DNA of 64,000 bases from contig ML769388.1 in the NCBI GenBank assembly GCA_009733575.1, positions 680,857-744,856 of the forward strand. Reading direction: 5' to 3'. The position numbers and the translations under genes were made by a program. Source of the DNA: Gymnopus androsaceus JB14 (Eukaryota; Basidiomycota; Agaricomycetes; Agaricales; Omphalotaceae). The notes beneath the pieces are model-generated. The model was not told the DNA's origin and searched no databases. It worked only from the letters and a program-made list of their open reading frames with translations. Of the stretch, positions 45,730-57,128 are shown in pieces. Position 1 is the first letter of the stretch. Every line of letters begins with the position of its first letter.

Positions 45730-46445
45730 ATGTCCTCTTCCTTGACGCGCCTTCAACATGCAGCACGATGCTCAGCGATGCCCTTTCTTTATCCCTGCAA
45801 TACTCGATTTTCAGTCCCAGCACGGAGAGCCATGATGTCAGCATACAAACCTCGAGAAAATAGTTTCGACCATGCTGCGATAACAGAAGCACCGCCAGTC
45901 GTTGTTCCTTCTCCCAGCCAGCTTTTACCAGAGGCTTCTGCACCACAGACTGCTGCAGGTCCCCCTCCTGCTCCCAAAGCTGAGAAACCGAAATCTAGAC
46001 CGAGATTACGGGCCACCAAGGCTGCTTTATCCATTGTATGCTACACCTTTCATATCCAATACGATCGCTCTAACTTCTTCTCAGACCCCAGAAGCTGTTC
46101 AAACGTCTTCAGGCCTTACAGAGAGGGCCTACGCCTCAACTTATACGCATCGGAGTCCGGAACAAAGGATGTGCTGGTCTATCCTATCATTTGGAATACG
46201 TAGGCAAGGCAGAAAAGTTTGACGAGGTCGTGGAGCAGGATGGCGTCAAGGTCATCATCGACAGCAAGGCGCTGTTCTCCATAATTGGAAGTGAAATGGA
46301 TTGGCATGAAGATCCATTGAGGTGCGGTTTTTGTCGTCTTTTTTTAATGTGCGTTTCCTGACGCTATCTCAGCTCCAAGTTTGCTTTCAAGAATCCTAAC
46401 ATCAAGGACGCTTGCGGATGCGGCGAATCCTTTACTGTTTCATGA
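45730..46445 (+). CDS. ISA1: ISA1 iron-sulfur cluster assembly protein (A-type); one 1-nt slip
   Basis: Mitochondrial A-type protein needed for 4Fe-4S cluster formation. ATG 45730 starts a basic presequence (MSSSLTRLQHAARCSAMPF), then a Pro-rich linker. After an intron, TPEAVQ continues as RLQALQRGPTPQLIRIGV only if one A is dropped from AAA at 46101-46103. The three conserved cysteines are present: NKGCAGLSYHLEYVGK and DACGCGESFTVS at the very C-terminus. The second intron splits PLSSKFAFKNPNIK. C-terminus and length fit the family. Confidence 0.9.
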
Positions 46446-46739
46446 TCCACATGTCCTTGTATCTCTACTATTACTGTCACTCCAGTGTATCGATATTATT
46501 ATACTAGATGTCAATTTATTGAATCACCTCATTCAGCCTTTCCGACCAGTTGCCTTTTACATTCGATGACGCTGGCTCCATCAGACTCCGAGTGGGCTCA
46601 CAAGAACCTTCCCGGTACCCAAAATTATCGTCATAAATTCGACTCCTGAATGTACATACATATGTCCGTGTGTAACTGTACACTATGAAAACATTGGATG
46701 ATATCGTAAGAAAGCGAGCAATAATTAGTACATCGGAAA

Positions 46740-49399
46740 TCAAGCGTCGATGAATTCCTTCTGCATGTTGGCAAACGCCGCCGCACCTACTCGAGCCAGT
46801 CCAAGCTGAAGGAGGCACACTGCTGTTTGCCGATACATCATTTCCAGTGCAGGATGAGTAGGACGACCTTGCGATCCTGAAAGATATTCAGCACATTATT
46901 ATGAACGATTCAGGAGAGACAAACTTAGGATTGCTTGGTTCAACTCATTCGCTAGCTTGACCCGGGCATCGTGCCCTGCAACTTCCGCAATTGCTCCACC
47001 GGCTGACAATGGGTCAGAGGAGGTGAGGATAGCAAACGTTTGAATGAAGATGTTTTTTGCTTCTGGACTTTTCGTGGCTTTAAAGTCTTGGTCCAAGGTC
47101 TTACCATACGTCAAGGCTGCATTTAATGCCGCCTCGTACTGGCTTGTACACAGTGCTCTAGCCGAAGGAGGACGAGAAGGCACGTCAGAAGACAACAAAG
47201 ATACCCCGTTACTGCCGTTAGCAATGGGACTTGCAGAGATCATCTCGTCGTCGACATCCATACCCATACCGTCCTCCTCTATTCCATCCATTTCGGGAGC
47301 AGAAGCCTCTTCTTTGGCCTTTGCTGCCTTCATCTTCTTCTCTAGTTCTGCCGTTTCCAACACAAGTTCGACAAACTTGCGGCAGCGAAGCTTGACCAGC
47401 ATTAGCCCTTCCTCTGCTTCCAACGTACCAGAATAGTGCTTGCGGGTCTCCGAGAGCGCCGAGTCAATATCACCGCAAAGAACTGAGTTGACTATCCTGG
47501 TTCGTAGTTCAATGTCCGCTTCGAGTTTACTTGTGGGAAAAGAGGAGGAGGAGGAAGTTGAAGGTCCGGGAACGTCATCCATCTCGATGTCATCGTCAAC
47601 AGAGGTACGCTCTTCGACGGCATCGCGCGTCTGCTTCTGAAAGGCCCTTGCCGTCTTCACGTATCCGTGATGAGCCAAGTAGGAAAGCACAAGTTTGTTG
47701 ACCGTTTGCTTGCTTTGCTCCTCAGACACTTCAGACATCAAGGGCGCAATTTCCTCTTCAGTCCCATCGTCATCCGCACGGAAAAGACGTGGATCAAGTT
47801 TTTGACTCATGAGGGTTGTCCAAGTTTGCTGGCGCTGCTGCTGAACATGATAATCAATGTCGTATTTGAACTACAAGTGCGCATCAGTATGAAGCAGTAA
47901 GTCAAACAACTAAGAGCTCACAGGCTCGTGACCAAAGTTGACTTTGACGGATTCCCCGACATGCTGCAGACCAACAGACGGATAGACATCCACACCTTTG
48001 CCAACGTTATGGAATACAGACCCTATTGAATCAAGTAAGTCACGAGTGGGAACTTGGGAATGATGCTGGTCACTGACCCAAAAAGGTGCCATTCTTCGTG
48101 AAAAAGGCGCGGTTGGTTGCCCAATCTATCCCGGCACCGACGACATCTCCCACTGTCAATGATGATTAGCGAGGAAATAATCGGAAAAACAACGGTAACC
48201 CTCACATCCAAAAGTAGGCCCGTACGGTGTCCCGTTCTGCTCAGCGGCGAACGACGAGCCATCGTCGCCATGATATCCCCAAGATAGTGGCTCCCACCCG
48301 GGAAGACGGGACAATTTAACGTCAGGACCAGCGAAGCTGCGGAGGTACAGTGAGTATTAGCTGGAGGTGGAAAAGCATGTTATCTCACCCAACGCTTATG
48401 TTACTGTAACAAATATTATCAGACGATTGCTTTTCAGAGAGAAATTAAACTGACGCTGTTTGCGCTTTGCTATGGATTTCAACTTCATAATAGTATACTC
48501 CGCATGCGGGAGGAATGGACTGAATAGAGCGTGCAGCTGCAGCAGCTCCATCTCCATTGGAGTTAGGACCTACGAATGTTGAGAGATAGTTGAAAAACAA
48601 AAAATGCGTCGCATACCTTGATAACTAAGCTCACGCCCATTTTCCGATAAATTTAGGGATTGGTGGCGACATTCATCATTCCATCGTGTAGGCAATTTCA
48701 TGGGTTGATCAGGAGACGCGACAGAAATTACTGGAGACTCGCTCGGCGGAGGACTGACATTGCCGTCATCGTCACTATCAGTCGAAGGCGACATCGTTCC
48801 GGAGTAAGAGCGGAGGTCAGCTTCGGACTCTGCGCCAGAGGGAGCTTCTGTCTGAAGCAAATGTTTAAAAGACGAATGGTCGTAGATATGCAGGTCGAGG
48901 GAATGAGATAGGAGCCGAAAGAGACATGGAGGTAGTGCGGTTTCTGACTCCGAATACAGCAGTGTTTGTAGCTGGAGTTCCGGTTGCGCTGGCCCTCCTT
49001 GTTCGCGCAGGAGACGTAGAAGAAGATGGTAGACATGAAGGATCAATGCTGCGAGATGATTCTGCGCGTATGATTCTGGGTTCGTATGTAGTAGCTGATC
49101 GAGAAGGAGTGACGGAAGTGAGAACCAACAGGCTGAGTAAAAGACCTTGCAGTAGATCTAACTGGAGAGGTGCTGAGGGCTGAAGTGCTGGTGGTGCTTG
49201 ACCCACGTACACCGTGGGCTACCCCTACACCACGATGATCGTCTGAAACGGTTCGAGTCCCTTGGCTTTGTAGACGAGGTCTAACGCCAGTAGTGATAAA
49301 AGGAATAGAAATTACGGATTCTATATTCCTTGTTGGTGAAGTCGACGCGGAACTTCTAGGGATCGGAATGCTAGAAGACCGGGAGGGTCGAGAAGCCAT
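46740..49399 (-). CDS. GID1: GID/CTLH E3 ligase scaffold subunit Gid1/RanBP9-like
   Basis: Scaffold of the GID/CTLH ubiquitin ligase that degrades gluconeogenic enzymes in yeast. Domains in order: disordered Ser-rich N-terminus; [16 protein letters not shown]; a SPRY domain ([75 protein letters not shown]); LisH ([20 protein letters not shown]); CTLH ([20 protein letters not shown]); and the CRA region ending [35 protein letters not shown]. An acidic insert ([15 protein letters not shown]) lies in CRA. The N-terminal ~130 residues need an intron of about 70 nt near 49100-49180 that I could place only from phase, so the start (ATG 49399) is less certain than the domains. Confidence 0.88.
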
Positions 49400-49616
49400 G
49401 GTAGCGGCTGAACACAATACAGAGAATAAAGATGAAGCAAGGGGCAAATATTATGAAGATCCTTTGAAAGAGGGATTTGTTTGAGGTTGCCTTGGAAGTA
49501 TGCTATGGGTGTAAGAGACGAAGATCTGGGGAAGACCCCAAGTCTGGATCAGTGTGAATCATCCATCAGTCACGCGATCCGCTAAAGCGGCATTACGCGT
49601 TCTGCTCTTTACCACC

Positions 49617-50237
49617 ATGGTCTGTCGCATTTTTAATCTCTGGAAACTAACGACTAAACCCCCCGCAGGATCCCTCTTTCCGTATTGTTCCTGCTAATGC
49701 ACTGAAATCAGCCTCTGTAACCGAAACTTCCAACAGTCTCGGCCTTCACGATACTTTGCGATATGGACCGCGTACAATTGCTACAGAAGTCAAGACTGAA
49801 GGAGGATTGAAGGAAAGATTACAGAATGTAAGAAACCCATTCCTTATTCAGCTGGATCCTTGTAGACTTGGTTCACAGTGGGAGGAGACCCAAGACAACA
49901 TGAAACTTACCATGATGCGCAACACACAAGGTCTTCACGCGCCGATTAGGATGTTGATGGAGAGAAGGATTGTCAGCGCAGTGAGTGGGCTGTTCATTAA
50001 TCCATCTAATCCTTGTTCATTATTTCTTAGAACCCGCACATGTCAGTGCTGCCTCAGACAAACCTTCAGCTAGATATTCTCATGGGTCGAGATGAGACTA
50101 TTGAAACTGCAGACGTCTTTGCAGGTAGGCTTCATTTCTTTGAGCTATTTACATCAAAATTAACACTCTTTCTAGGTCCAATAAACGGACCACCGCTTGA
50201 TATTCGCCACGACATGGAGAAGAAGCACCGCATCTAA
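49617..50237 (+). CDS. UMP1: UMP1 proteasome maturation chaperone (POMP)
   Basis: Chaperone of 20S proteasome half-mers, degraded on completion. Exon 1 contributes only the ATG (49617-49619, context ACCACCATG); a 49-nt intron follows. Then DPSFRIVPANALKS, LGLHDTLRYGPRTIATEVK, NWEETQDNMKLTMMRNTQGL, HAPIRMLMERRIVSA, NPHMSVLPQTNLQLDILMGR, DETIETADVFAG and PINGPPLDIRHDMEKKHRI to the stop at 50237. Length and motifs fit the family. It is divergent from GID1 with 217 bp between start codons. Confidence 0.93.
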
Positions 50238-50579
50238 TTGTACTGATTTTCTGTAAATTCATCCTTTAGAATCAATTCGTTTCGTTGGTGAGGCGCTTGA
50301 ATACACCGTAATACGCTGGATATAAATCGTCGATGTGGTCTTAGCAGGCTATTGTGCGGTCGGTGTATCGATGATCTTTGAAGAAAGGTGTCTACGCTGG
50401 AGACGTCAGCAACAAGCAATTATTGACTATTGAAATCAGCTTACTCCAAGACTGCAATCCAAAGTCTCGCCGGCACCTGACGCAGGAACGAAGGTCCCAT
50501 AGACGTACACGTTCGCGGGCCCATATATCAACGCGTGTTTAGACAGAGCTCAGGAATAGGAGCTGGTACCTGATTAGCG
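50238..50579. other. Intergenic downstream of UMP1
   Basis: About 340 bp with no recognised feature. Confidence 0.4.
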
Positions 50580-51192
50580 CTCACTCGAACCCACAATGCT
50601 CTTGAATGCTCTGAAAGAGTTCTTGACTTTGTTCTCTCGCACTTGAGGATCTATTCTTCCTCGTCAAACTCGGCAACACCATACTCCGCCAAACATGCAC
50701 CTCCGAGCCAACTAATTTTGCGACAAAGCGCTCTGGACGTCCACCGAAAATTTACGAACGATCTCAGCATTCCACGATGTACTGCGATTTAGACGTCTTC
50801 TAGAGGCTCCGCTTCCACCACATGTGGAAGCCTCAATCGTCGCTTTAGAAACTCGTCTTATTAGATCGAGAATTAGAAAGGAAAACGAGGTCTTAGACTC
50901 GATGTCGCTTTGGTACCAAGCTGCAGCAACTGTCGTAGAATCTTCGGGAAATTATGAAGTACTGGGAGTTTCGCCGAAGCTAAAGCTCTCTCAAGTGAGC
51001 GACCGTGATTACTATGCAGTTGAGATGGGCAAAGACGGGAGCAGCGAAGAGGAGCGACTCAAGGCCTTCAGTCTTGAGGCCAAAGAGCCTCGCGTACTCG
51101 CTCGCTTTTGTTCGGACCTCATCAAGCCTCACACATTCGAATCTGTACAGCGAACGAATGCCCAGGCGATGCTGACAAAGGGATGGTATTAA
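50580..51192 (+). CDS. Unidentified coding region, helical protein, one probable frame slip
   Basis: Two adjoining frames read as one protein-like stretch: RTHNALECSERVLDFVLSHL, then SALDVHRKFTND, and after a one-base slip near 50765, AFHDVLRFRRLLEAPLPPHV, ETRLIRSRIRKENEVLDSMS, DRDYYAVEMGKDGSSEEERL, ending MLTKGWY. Composition is that of a soluble helical protein. I do not recognise a family, and no start codon is secure; the first exon may lie further left. It could be a decayed gene, since the DNA downstream is repetitive. Confidence 0.45.
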
Positions 51193-51914
51193 AACTTCTC
51201 TCCTATCTATTTTTTTTTTTGCAACAGCCAAGTTGAGTTTACAAACTGAGCTACATCGTCCAGGAAAAGTTGGGATCTTTTTTGATGCATTTTGGGTGAC
51301 ATTTGTGGATTTTGGTGCGTATCTGGCCAACTGCTCCTTTCCAGGCCAAACTCATTCAACATTGAAATTATATCAGTCACTCTTGATGAAAAACTCAAAC
51401 ACCGAGCAGGCATTGTCTCTCGGAATTACGAGGTTGCATCATCCTCACCGCGGTCGAAACCAGATGCCATCTCGGAGATAGAACAGTATCCTTCGTACTC
51501 TGCAGGGCACGATATTGTTAACGTAGAATGTTGTATCTTGAACGGTGGTGTATCGTGGCAAAGGGCAGAGTGTTTTCGAGAAAGTAGTCAGAGATCAGCA
51601 CACAATAAGCTCACGCGCAGGTACTGCCCGCCTCGCCAAGTCCCAGTCCTATAACAAATACAGCAAATCCCTAGCCGTGAACAATTTTATTGGCAACCGT
51701 GACGAAGAGGGTGTCGATTATATGTGGAAACTGATCGTCTACCTACAAGCGTCCGGTAGCTCTGTGTCAAGTGTATCTGTCCGTATCGTAGAGGGACTAG
51801 TATCGACAGCTTGAGCATACGTATACTAGCCGCCATACTCTGAATACAATCTTTAGTCTGATTCGACCTGGGTGTAAGGCCAACTGGCAGGAAAAGGGAT
51901 ACGTCGACAGACGA
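51193..51914. other. Unassigned stretch with one possible exon
   Basis: A plus-strand frame at 51545-51814 (EKVVRDQHTISSRAGTARLA, NFIGNRDEEGVDYMWKLIVY) looks protein-like but has no recognised domain and no clear connection to the preceding frame. Poly-T at about 51213-51223. Possibly the 3' part of the previous gene or a relic. Confidence 0.3.
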
Positions 51915-52260
51915 TCCAGCCCAACCGGGCACACCAGTTGGCGTAGAAATGTTATCGTCGAGAAACGGATACCTGCCCAGTTGGCGTAGAAGAATAAATA
52001 AATCAATAGTGATATTGCCGAGAGACAGATGAATGCCCAGTTGGGCGCGCAAGTTGGCGAATAAGAATGAGGAGATAATGGTATTGTCGAGAGACGAATA
52101 CCCGCCCAGCTGCGCGCGCCAGTTGGCAAATAAGAATGAGGAAAGAATCGTATCGTCGAGAGACGAATACCTGCCCAATTGGGCACGCCAGTTGGCGTAG
52201 AAGAATAGATAAATCAATAGTGGTATCAAAGTGGTATTGCCGATGAGCACGCCAGTTGTG
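51915..52260. repeat. Minisatellite, ~67-bp unit, about 4-5 imperfect copies
   Basis: Each unit contains GCGCGCCAGTTGGC (or GGCACGCCAGTTGGC), AATAAGAATGAGGA or the variant AGAAGAATAAATAAATC, and GTCGAGAGACGAATACC(C/T)GC. The clearest adjacent copies start at about 52046 and 52113. Flanking copies are shorter or degenerate. Confidence 0.75.
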
Positions 52261-53101
52261 CATCCTTGAGACTATACCTTTTCGAGGTCGCAATCGAGGC
52301 CAGTATCGACGCCCAGCCGGAGATTCCGACGAAGAGTCCTTCTTTTAAGACAGCAGATCGGGATTGGTGATTTAGTAAGCGTCAATGTATCGCAAACTGT
52401 GCCTCGAGAAGGAGAGGGGATTAGGATATCGGCATTCGCTAAAGAGAATGGGAGTCTTCCGTTTAGTGATACGACGCATTTTTCCCCGTCCTCCGAGTCA
52501 TTCTCTCCATTCCTGTTCCTAGCTAGAGTCTCAGCTTTCTGTTTAGCTTCTGCTCCCTGTCTGCTGTTCAATCTAGCTATCCAAACTAATCTGTTGGGTG
52601 GAATATCACTTTTCGGGGATTTTTAGAGGTCCTTGTCGTGCCAAATAGGTTCCCAATCCTCTTGGTCTATCGAAATGAGGGAGGCGTAGGAAAGCATGGC
52701 CTGGAAGTCGTTCGATGGTAAACCGTAAAGTTCGACGCTTTGGCTTTGCTGTTGGCGATTCGTCTCCAAACGGCGATGTTCTCTTTCGATTTCTGGGCTA
52801 GGCTGAAGTTTCTGAAAACGTATGGCTTGTCCGGTAGCCTCAGAGAGTGAAAGTATCGATGAAACTACATATTGAGCGCCTATTCACTTGGTTCTGACTC
52901 TCACCGCCTGGATTGATTACTCGAGTTCTCGCTCACCCACCCACCCACCGACCACACGAGCGCGGGGATAACTCTCAGCCAAACCCTTCGCAATTAGCAT
53001 TCCGTATTGTTTCTTATTCTAATTAACCCGAGCTAGCCATAGTCTGGGTTATTATCTGAGCTTGACTAGAACCATATTCTTCGTTCCACTCTTCCTCCGC
53101 G
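52261..53101. other. Unassigned stretch upstream of MFAP1
   Basis: On the minus strand, two overlapping open frames end near 52620-52680. One (SVELYGLPSNDFQAMLSYAS, ending DQEDWEPIWHDKDL) looks protein-like but has no start codon or domain I recognise. A CACC microsatellite lies at about 52932-52949. The right 100-200 bp should hold the MFAP1 promoter. Confidence 0.3.
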
Positions 53102-54946
53102 ATGTCCAGTAAACCCAAACAAGCTCCACGAATGGCTCGGCCAGCCGCTCGCTATTGGAGAGGCAAAGCACCTAAAAATGCCTGTTGAGGGAGCCTCCGA
53201 TTCTGAAGATGAAGAGCAGCCTGAAGTGGAGCAGGAAGGAGACATTAATATCGGCGGGGACCAGGAAATAGTTCAGGAGGAGGACGATGAAGAAGAGGAA
53301 GATATGCCGATGAAGAAAGAGGCCCTGAAATCAAAGTCGATGAATATAGCCTTGAGAGATGTTAACATTTCTAGGGAAGGTAAAGTTATCGTCGCTGGCC
53401 GAGAAGAGTCCGGCAAGACAGCACTTGAAGAAGAGGAAGAAGGTGGGAGCTTGTATACTTTTCTTGTTTTAATCTAATTTCCATGTAGAATCAGAGGATG
53501 AGTCCGAGGAGGATGTCAAAAAGGTCGAGGAATCGGAAGAAGAGGTACGCTGCTACTTGTCAACCCTAATGCTTTACTCATTCTCATCAAATAGTCAAGC
53601 GAGGATGAAAGCGACTCGGAAGAGGAAGAAAAGCCCAAACTTCAATTCAGACCGGTCTTTGTACCAAAGTACGTACCGATCTCTCCTGCACGCGATTCTC
53701 GCCAATTGACCACTTGTAGACGGAAAAGAGAAACTATATCGGAACGCGAAAAGATGGCTCAAGATACTGAAGAAGCCTTGAAACGAAAGGAAATGGAAAT
53801 GGAGGAACGCCGGAAACAGAGTCATGATTTGGTCGCGGAGAGTATACGTCGTGAGTTGGCTGAAAGTATGTATCTCTCCTTGTCCATCTCTACAAAATAG
53901 TCTCATGTTCGTTCAAGAGGAAAAGGAAGAAGAGGTTCCCGACGTTGATGATACTGATGGCTTGGATCCCGCTGGCGAATTCGAACAATGGAGATTACGG
54001 GAACTAGCTCGAATAAAGAGAGAGAAGGAGGATGAAGTTCGTAGGGAGCAGGAGCGGGAAGAGATTGAACGAAGAAGAGCCATGCCGGAGGAACAGAGGA
54101 TGAAGGAAGATGTGGAGAGGGCACAAAAGTTGAGGGACGAAAAACCCAAGGGTCAGCAAAAGTTCCTCCAAAAGTTCTGGCACAAAGGTGCTTTTCACCA
54201 GGTAAGCCTCACAATTGTTGATGTACGAACCTCTTTATGATTTGGGTTTACTAGGACGAAGAAATACTCAGACGTCACGATTTCACTGAAGCGACTGAAT
54301 CGACGGTTGACGTATCTCTACTGCCAAAGGTTATGCAAGTGAAAGACTTTGGTAAACGGAGTAGAACGAAATACACCCATTTGCTGGATCAGGACACAAC
54401 AGTAACTACTGGAGGCTTCGGTGGCGTCGCGCCTGTCAAGGCGGGAGGCAAATCGACGGAAACTGGTGGTTGCTTCCTATGTGGTGGACCTCACATGAAA
54501 AAAGGTGATGATTTCATTCATTTTCCAGATCCAGTCCGTGTTTAACCTTCAATATAGATTGTCCTCAGAATACTGGTCCATTGACACGCACCGGGGCGAA
54601 TGCTTCTTCAGGCGGGTCTCGACCATGGGGAGGTCCGCGGGATTCTGGCTCTTGGAAAGACCGTGAAGATAGTGGTGATAGGCGGAGTGATGGCTGGCGT
54701 GAACGTTCTCCTAGACGTGACCGCTACAGAGATTCAAATCCCCGAGACAACGGGCGGTCATCTCCGCGATGGCATGACGAACGAGACTCGCGACGGAGGT
54801 CGCGCTCACCTCGTTCCATGTCTCTTTCGAGGTCTCCACCACGGCGGAGCGAAGAAGGATCATACGGGAAGAGTAGTAGACGACGCTCACGAGAACGGTC
54901 TGAAGAACACGACTCTAGAGACAAGCGGCGAAGAGTAGAATATTAA
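53102..54946 (+). CDS. MFAP1-type spliceosomal protein with CCHC zinc knuckle and RS-like tail; one 1-nt slip
   Basis: Spliceosome (B-complex) component. ATG 53102 opens [17 protein letters not shown]. The frame then needs one A fewer in the A5 run at 53174-53178 to enter [18 protein letters not shown]. Highly acidic segments follow, then family blocks [92 protein letters not shown] and HLLDQDTT. Unlike animal MFAP1, it continues into a Gly-rich linker, a zinc knuckle ([15 protein letters not shown]2CX3HX4C) and an Arg/Ser/Asp-rich tail of about 110 residues ([19 protein letters not shown]) ending RRRVEY. The knuckle is split over an intron but stays in phase. Confidence 0.85.
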
Positions 54947-55306
54947 GCAGGTTTGTACTTGTCGGTCTGGGTTCCTGAATAGGAGAATGCAGTCGTTTGA
55001 TTCTCGACCTGTTGACTTGGTTCAATTTGACAGGAGTTCCATGAGAGTTTGTATGGGAGCCTCCCATCATATCGATCCTGGAAAGTAAGTTTCTTCACGG
55101 GCAATGCGGCTCGAAAAGAAAGGATTTCCCACAATTATCAGCCCACAATTCTTACCGTTATATAGCATGCTCTCAGTTCTCCATTCTGTTCTACCTGGTA
55201 TTCCTCCCGTCTTGTTGAGCGATTCAATGCAACTATAAGCATATTTCCGCCTTTACTCACTCTCACATCCAACCTGTCTCAACTTTGAAATAGACTATTG
55301 AAGCAC
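54947..55306. other. Intergenic between MFAP1 and the amine oxidase gene
   Basis: 360 bp; 3' UTR and promoter. Nothing else seen. Confidence 0.45.
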
Positions 55307-57128
55307 ATGCCGCGAGCCGTAAAGGTTGCGGTAATAGGCAGTGGATTGGCCGGTTTAACTGCTGCATTTCTGTTATCAGGGTCCTCATCCGAGGAAATAG
55401 AGTTCGAGGTTCATGTCTTTGAAAAGGTGCGTCCACGCTTCCTTCGTCCAGAATATGGCCTTATATCGCACATTAGTCGTCCGCGTTGGGCATGGACTCT
55501 GCTTCTATGACTTTACCCGTCCCCGGAAAAGAAAAGGAATGGAGAATCGATGTTCCAATGCGCTCATTTCAAGGAGGTCACTAGCAGTTATTCTCGCTTT
55601 CATAAGCCCTTCTGAAATCCGTGCATTGCAGGCTATTACAACAACCTAATATCTCTCTACACGCACCTCGGAATACCCTTTCGGAAGACAAACTTCTCAT
55701 ACTCCTTCTCGCGCCTGACACCAAAAAGTGGCGACAGCAGCACAAAAATCACCACTGATATGATATACAATGGCAATTCTGGGACCGCTGGCGTGAGCAT
55801 GCCATCGTCGATGATTCGGGATCGTACGGGAGTGCCTTCATCAAGCTTCGCGATCCGTGCAGCCACTGAAGCATGTGTTTACGGTACCTTTGTGCTGATT
55901 AGCATCCGACTGTTGATTTTATACCTCAGGATTATGATCCTCTCCATCCCGATCTTTCGGCCACACCGTGTCGAGGAGATGACTTTCCGCACATGGTCCA
56001 CGATGACGGTTCCCCGAGGATTTCTGGCACGATGGACGATGTTAGACCTTGCCTGGATCGAATTTTCGCGAGATGTGCTAGCTCCATTATTTTCTGCCGT
56101 TTGCACCGCCCCGGAAAGCACAGTGTACGATCACCCCGTTGAAGAGTTTCTAGGTCCGTCCAGTGTTTCTTAAGATACAATACGCCTGTTAATGCTCTTG
56201 CTAGATTATATATGGCTTACACTAGGCTATCATCACTACGTCGCACTTAATGGCGTCCAAGAAGTTGTCTCAAAGCTTACTGCTCGAGTCCAGCACATAC
56301 ATCTTTCGTCACCTATAACGAGCATTCAAACAAATCCTCATGACCATGCGACATCATCAGTAGAGGTCTCTACTAGCAGCGGGCCACGGATCTACACGGG
56401 CTTTCATCATGTTGTATTTGCAACGCAAGCCAATCGCGCCATCCCATTATTGGAATCATTCGTATCCTCCTTACCGCCACATGCAAATCCAAGCGACGCG
56501 CTGTACAGGAACAAATCACTTGTCTTCGCCAATTCACGTACTGTTCGACTGTAGTGATTAACCATACCGACCCATCATTACTCCCGGACGACATACGAGA
56601 CAAACGCGACTTGAATCTTGTTTACCTTGATCGAAGACTACAGTTGTCGTCAGTTCCTGCTGAGGTCGGCACGTCTAATTCAGAAGCCTTGCTTCTACAA
56701 TGTTTACCATCTTCGTACACCATGGCAACTCACATTTTGACGCCTCCAGAAGGATACCCCGCGCATCTCCCGAGTGTCTATCAGACGACAAACCCAATAG
56801 TGCAGCCACGAGAAAGTAGGATCCTGAGTGTGACCAACTATGGAACGCGCAGTTTTAACGGTGCAATCCAAGCGTGCTCTAAAAGGGTTGAACGTGGAAT
56901 ATGGGAGGAAGTGGTGGCAGGCTGCTGGTCAGGGGAAGAGTAGACTTGGGCCGTTGCAAGGAGCCAGGCCGTGCAACGAAATCGAACGGACGCCAGGTAT
57001 ATGGATATGCGGATCATTTGCTTACTTCTGGTATTCCGCTGCTAGAAGGGTGTGTGACGAGTGCTAGAAGTGTTGTTGAACAGGGAATATGGAAAAGCGA
57101 ACAGATCCAACGGCACATACCATGGTAG
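55307..57128 (+). CDS. FAD/NAD(P)-binding amine-oxidase-like protein; at least two 1-nt slips
   Basis: Flavin-dependent oxidoreductase of the amine oxidase fold, probably membrane-attached; substrate unknown. ATG 55307 opens a Rossmann motif VAVIGSGLAGLTAAFLLSG (GxGxxG), with the acidic end of strand 2 in EVHVFEK. Exons continue through ALGMDSASMTLPVPG, IDVPMRSFQGG, YYNNLISLYTHLGIPFRKTN, a hydrophobic span (VLISIRLLILYLRIMILSIP), DYIWLTLGYHHYVALNGVQE, GFHHVVFATQANRAIPLL, TVVINHTDPSLLPDDIRDKR and the C-terminal FAD contact GIWICGSFAY, SGIPLLEGCVTSARSVVEQG. The frame is broken in GG at 56508-56509 and TT at 57026-57027, and also near 56838. The breaks are in runs or conserved blocks, so sequencing slips are likelier than decay. 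Confidence 0.82.

Noticed and set aside
49243..49265. GGTTCGAGTCC, a tRNA B-box-like word
   Set aside because: No A box at the right distance, and the flanks do not pair as a T stem or acceptor stem; it lies in the GID1 N-terminal coding region.
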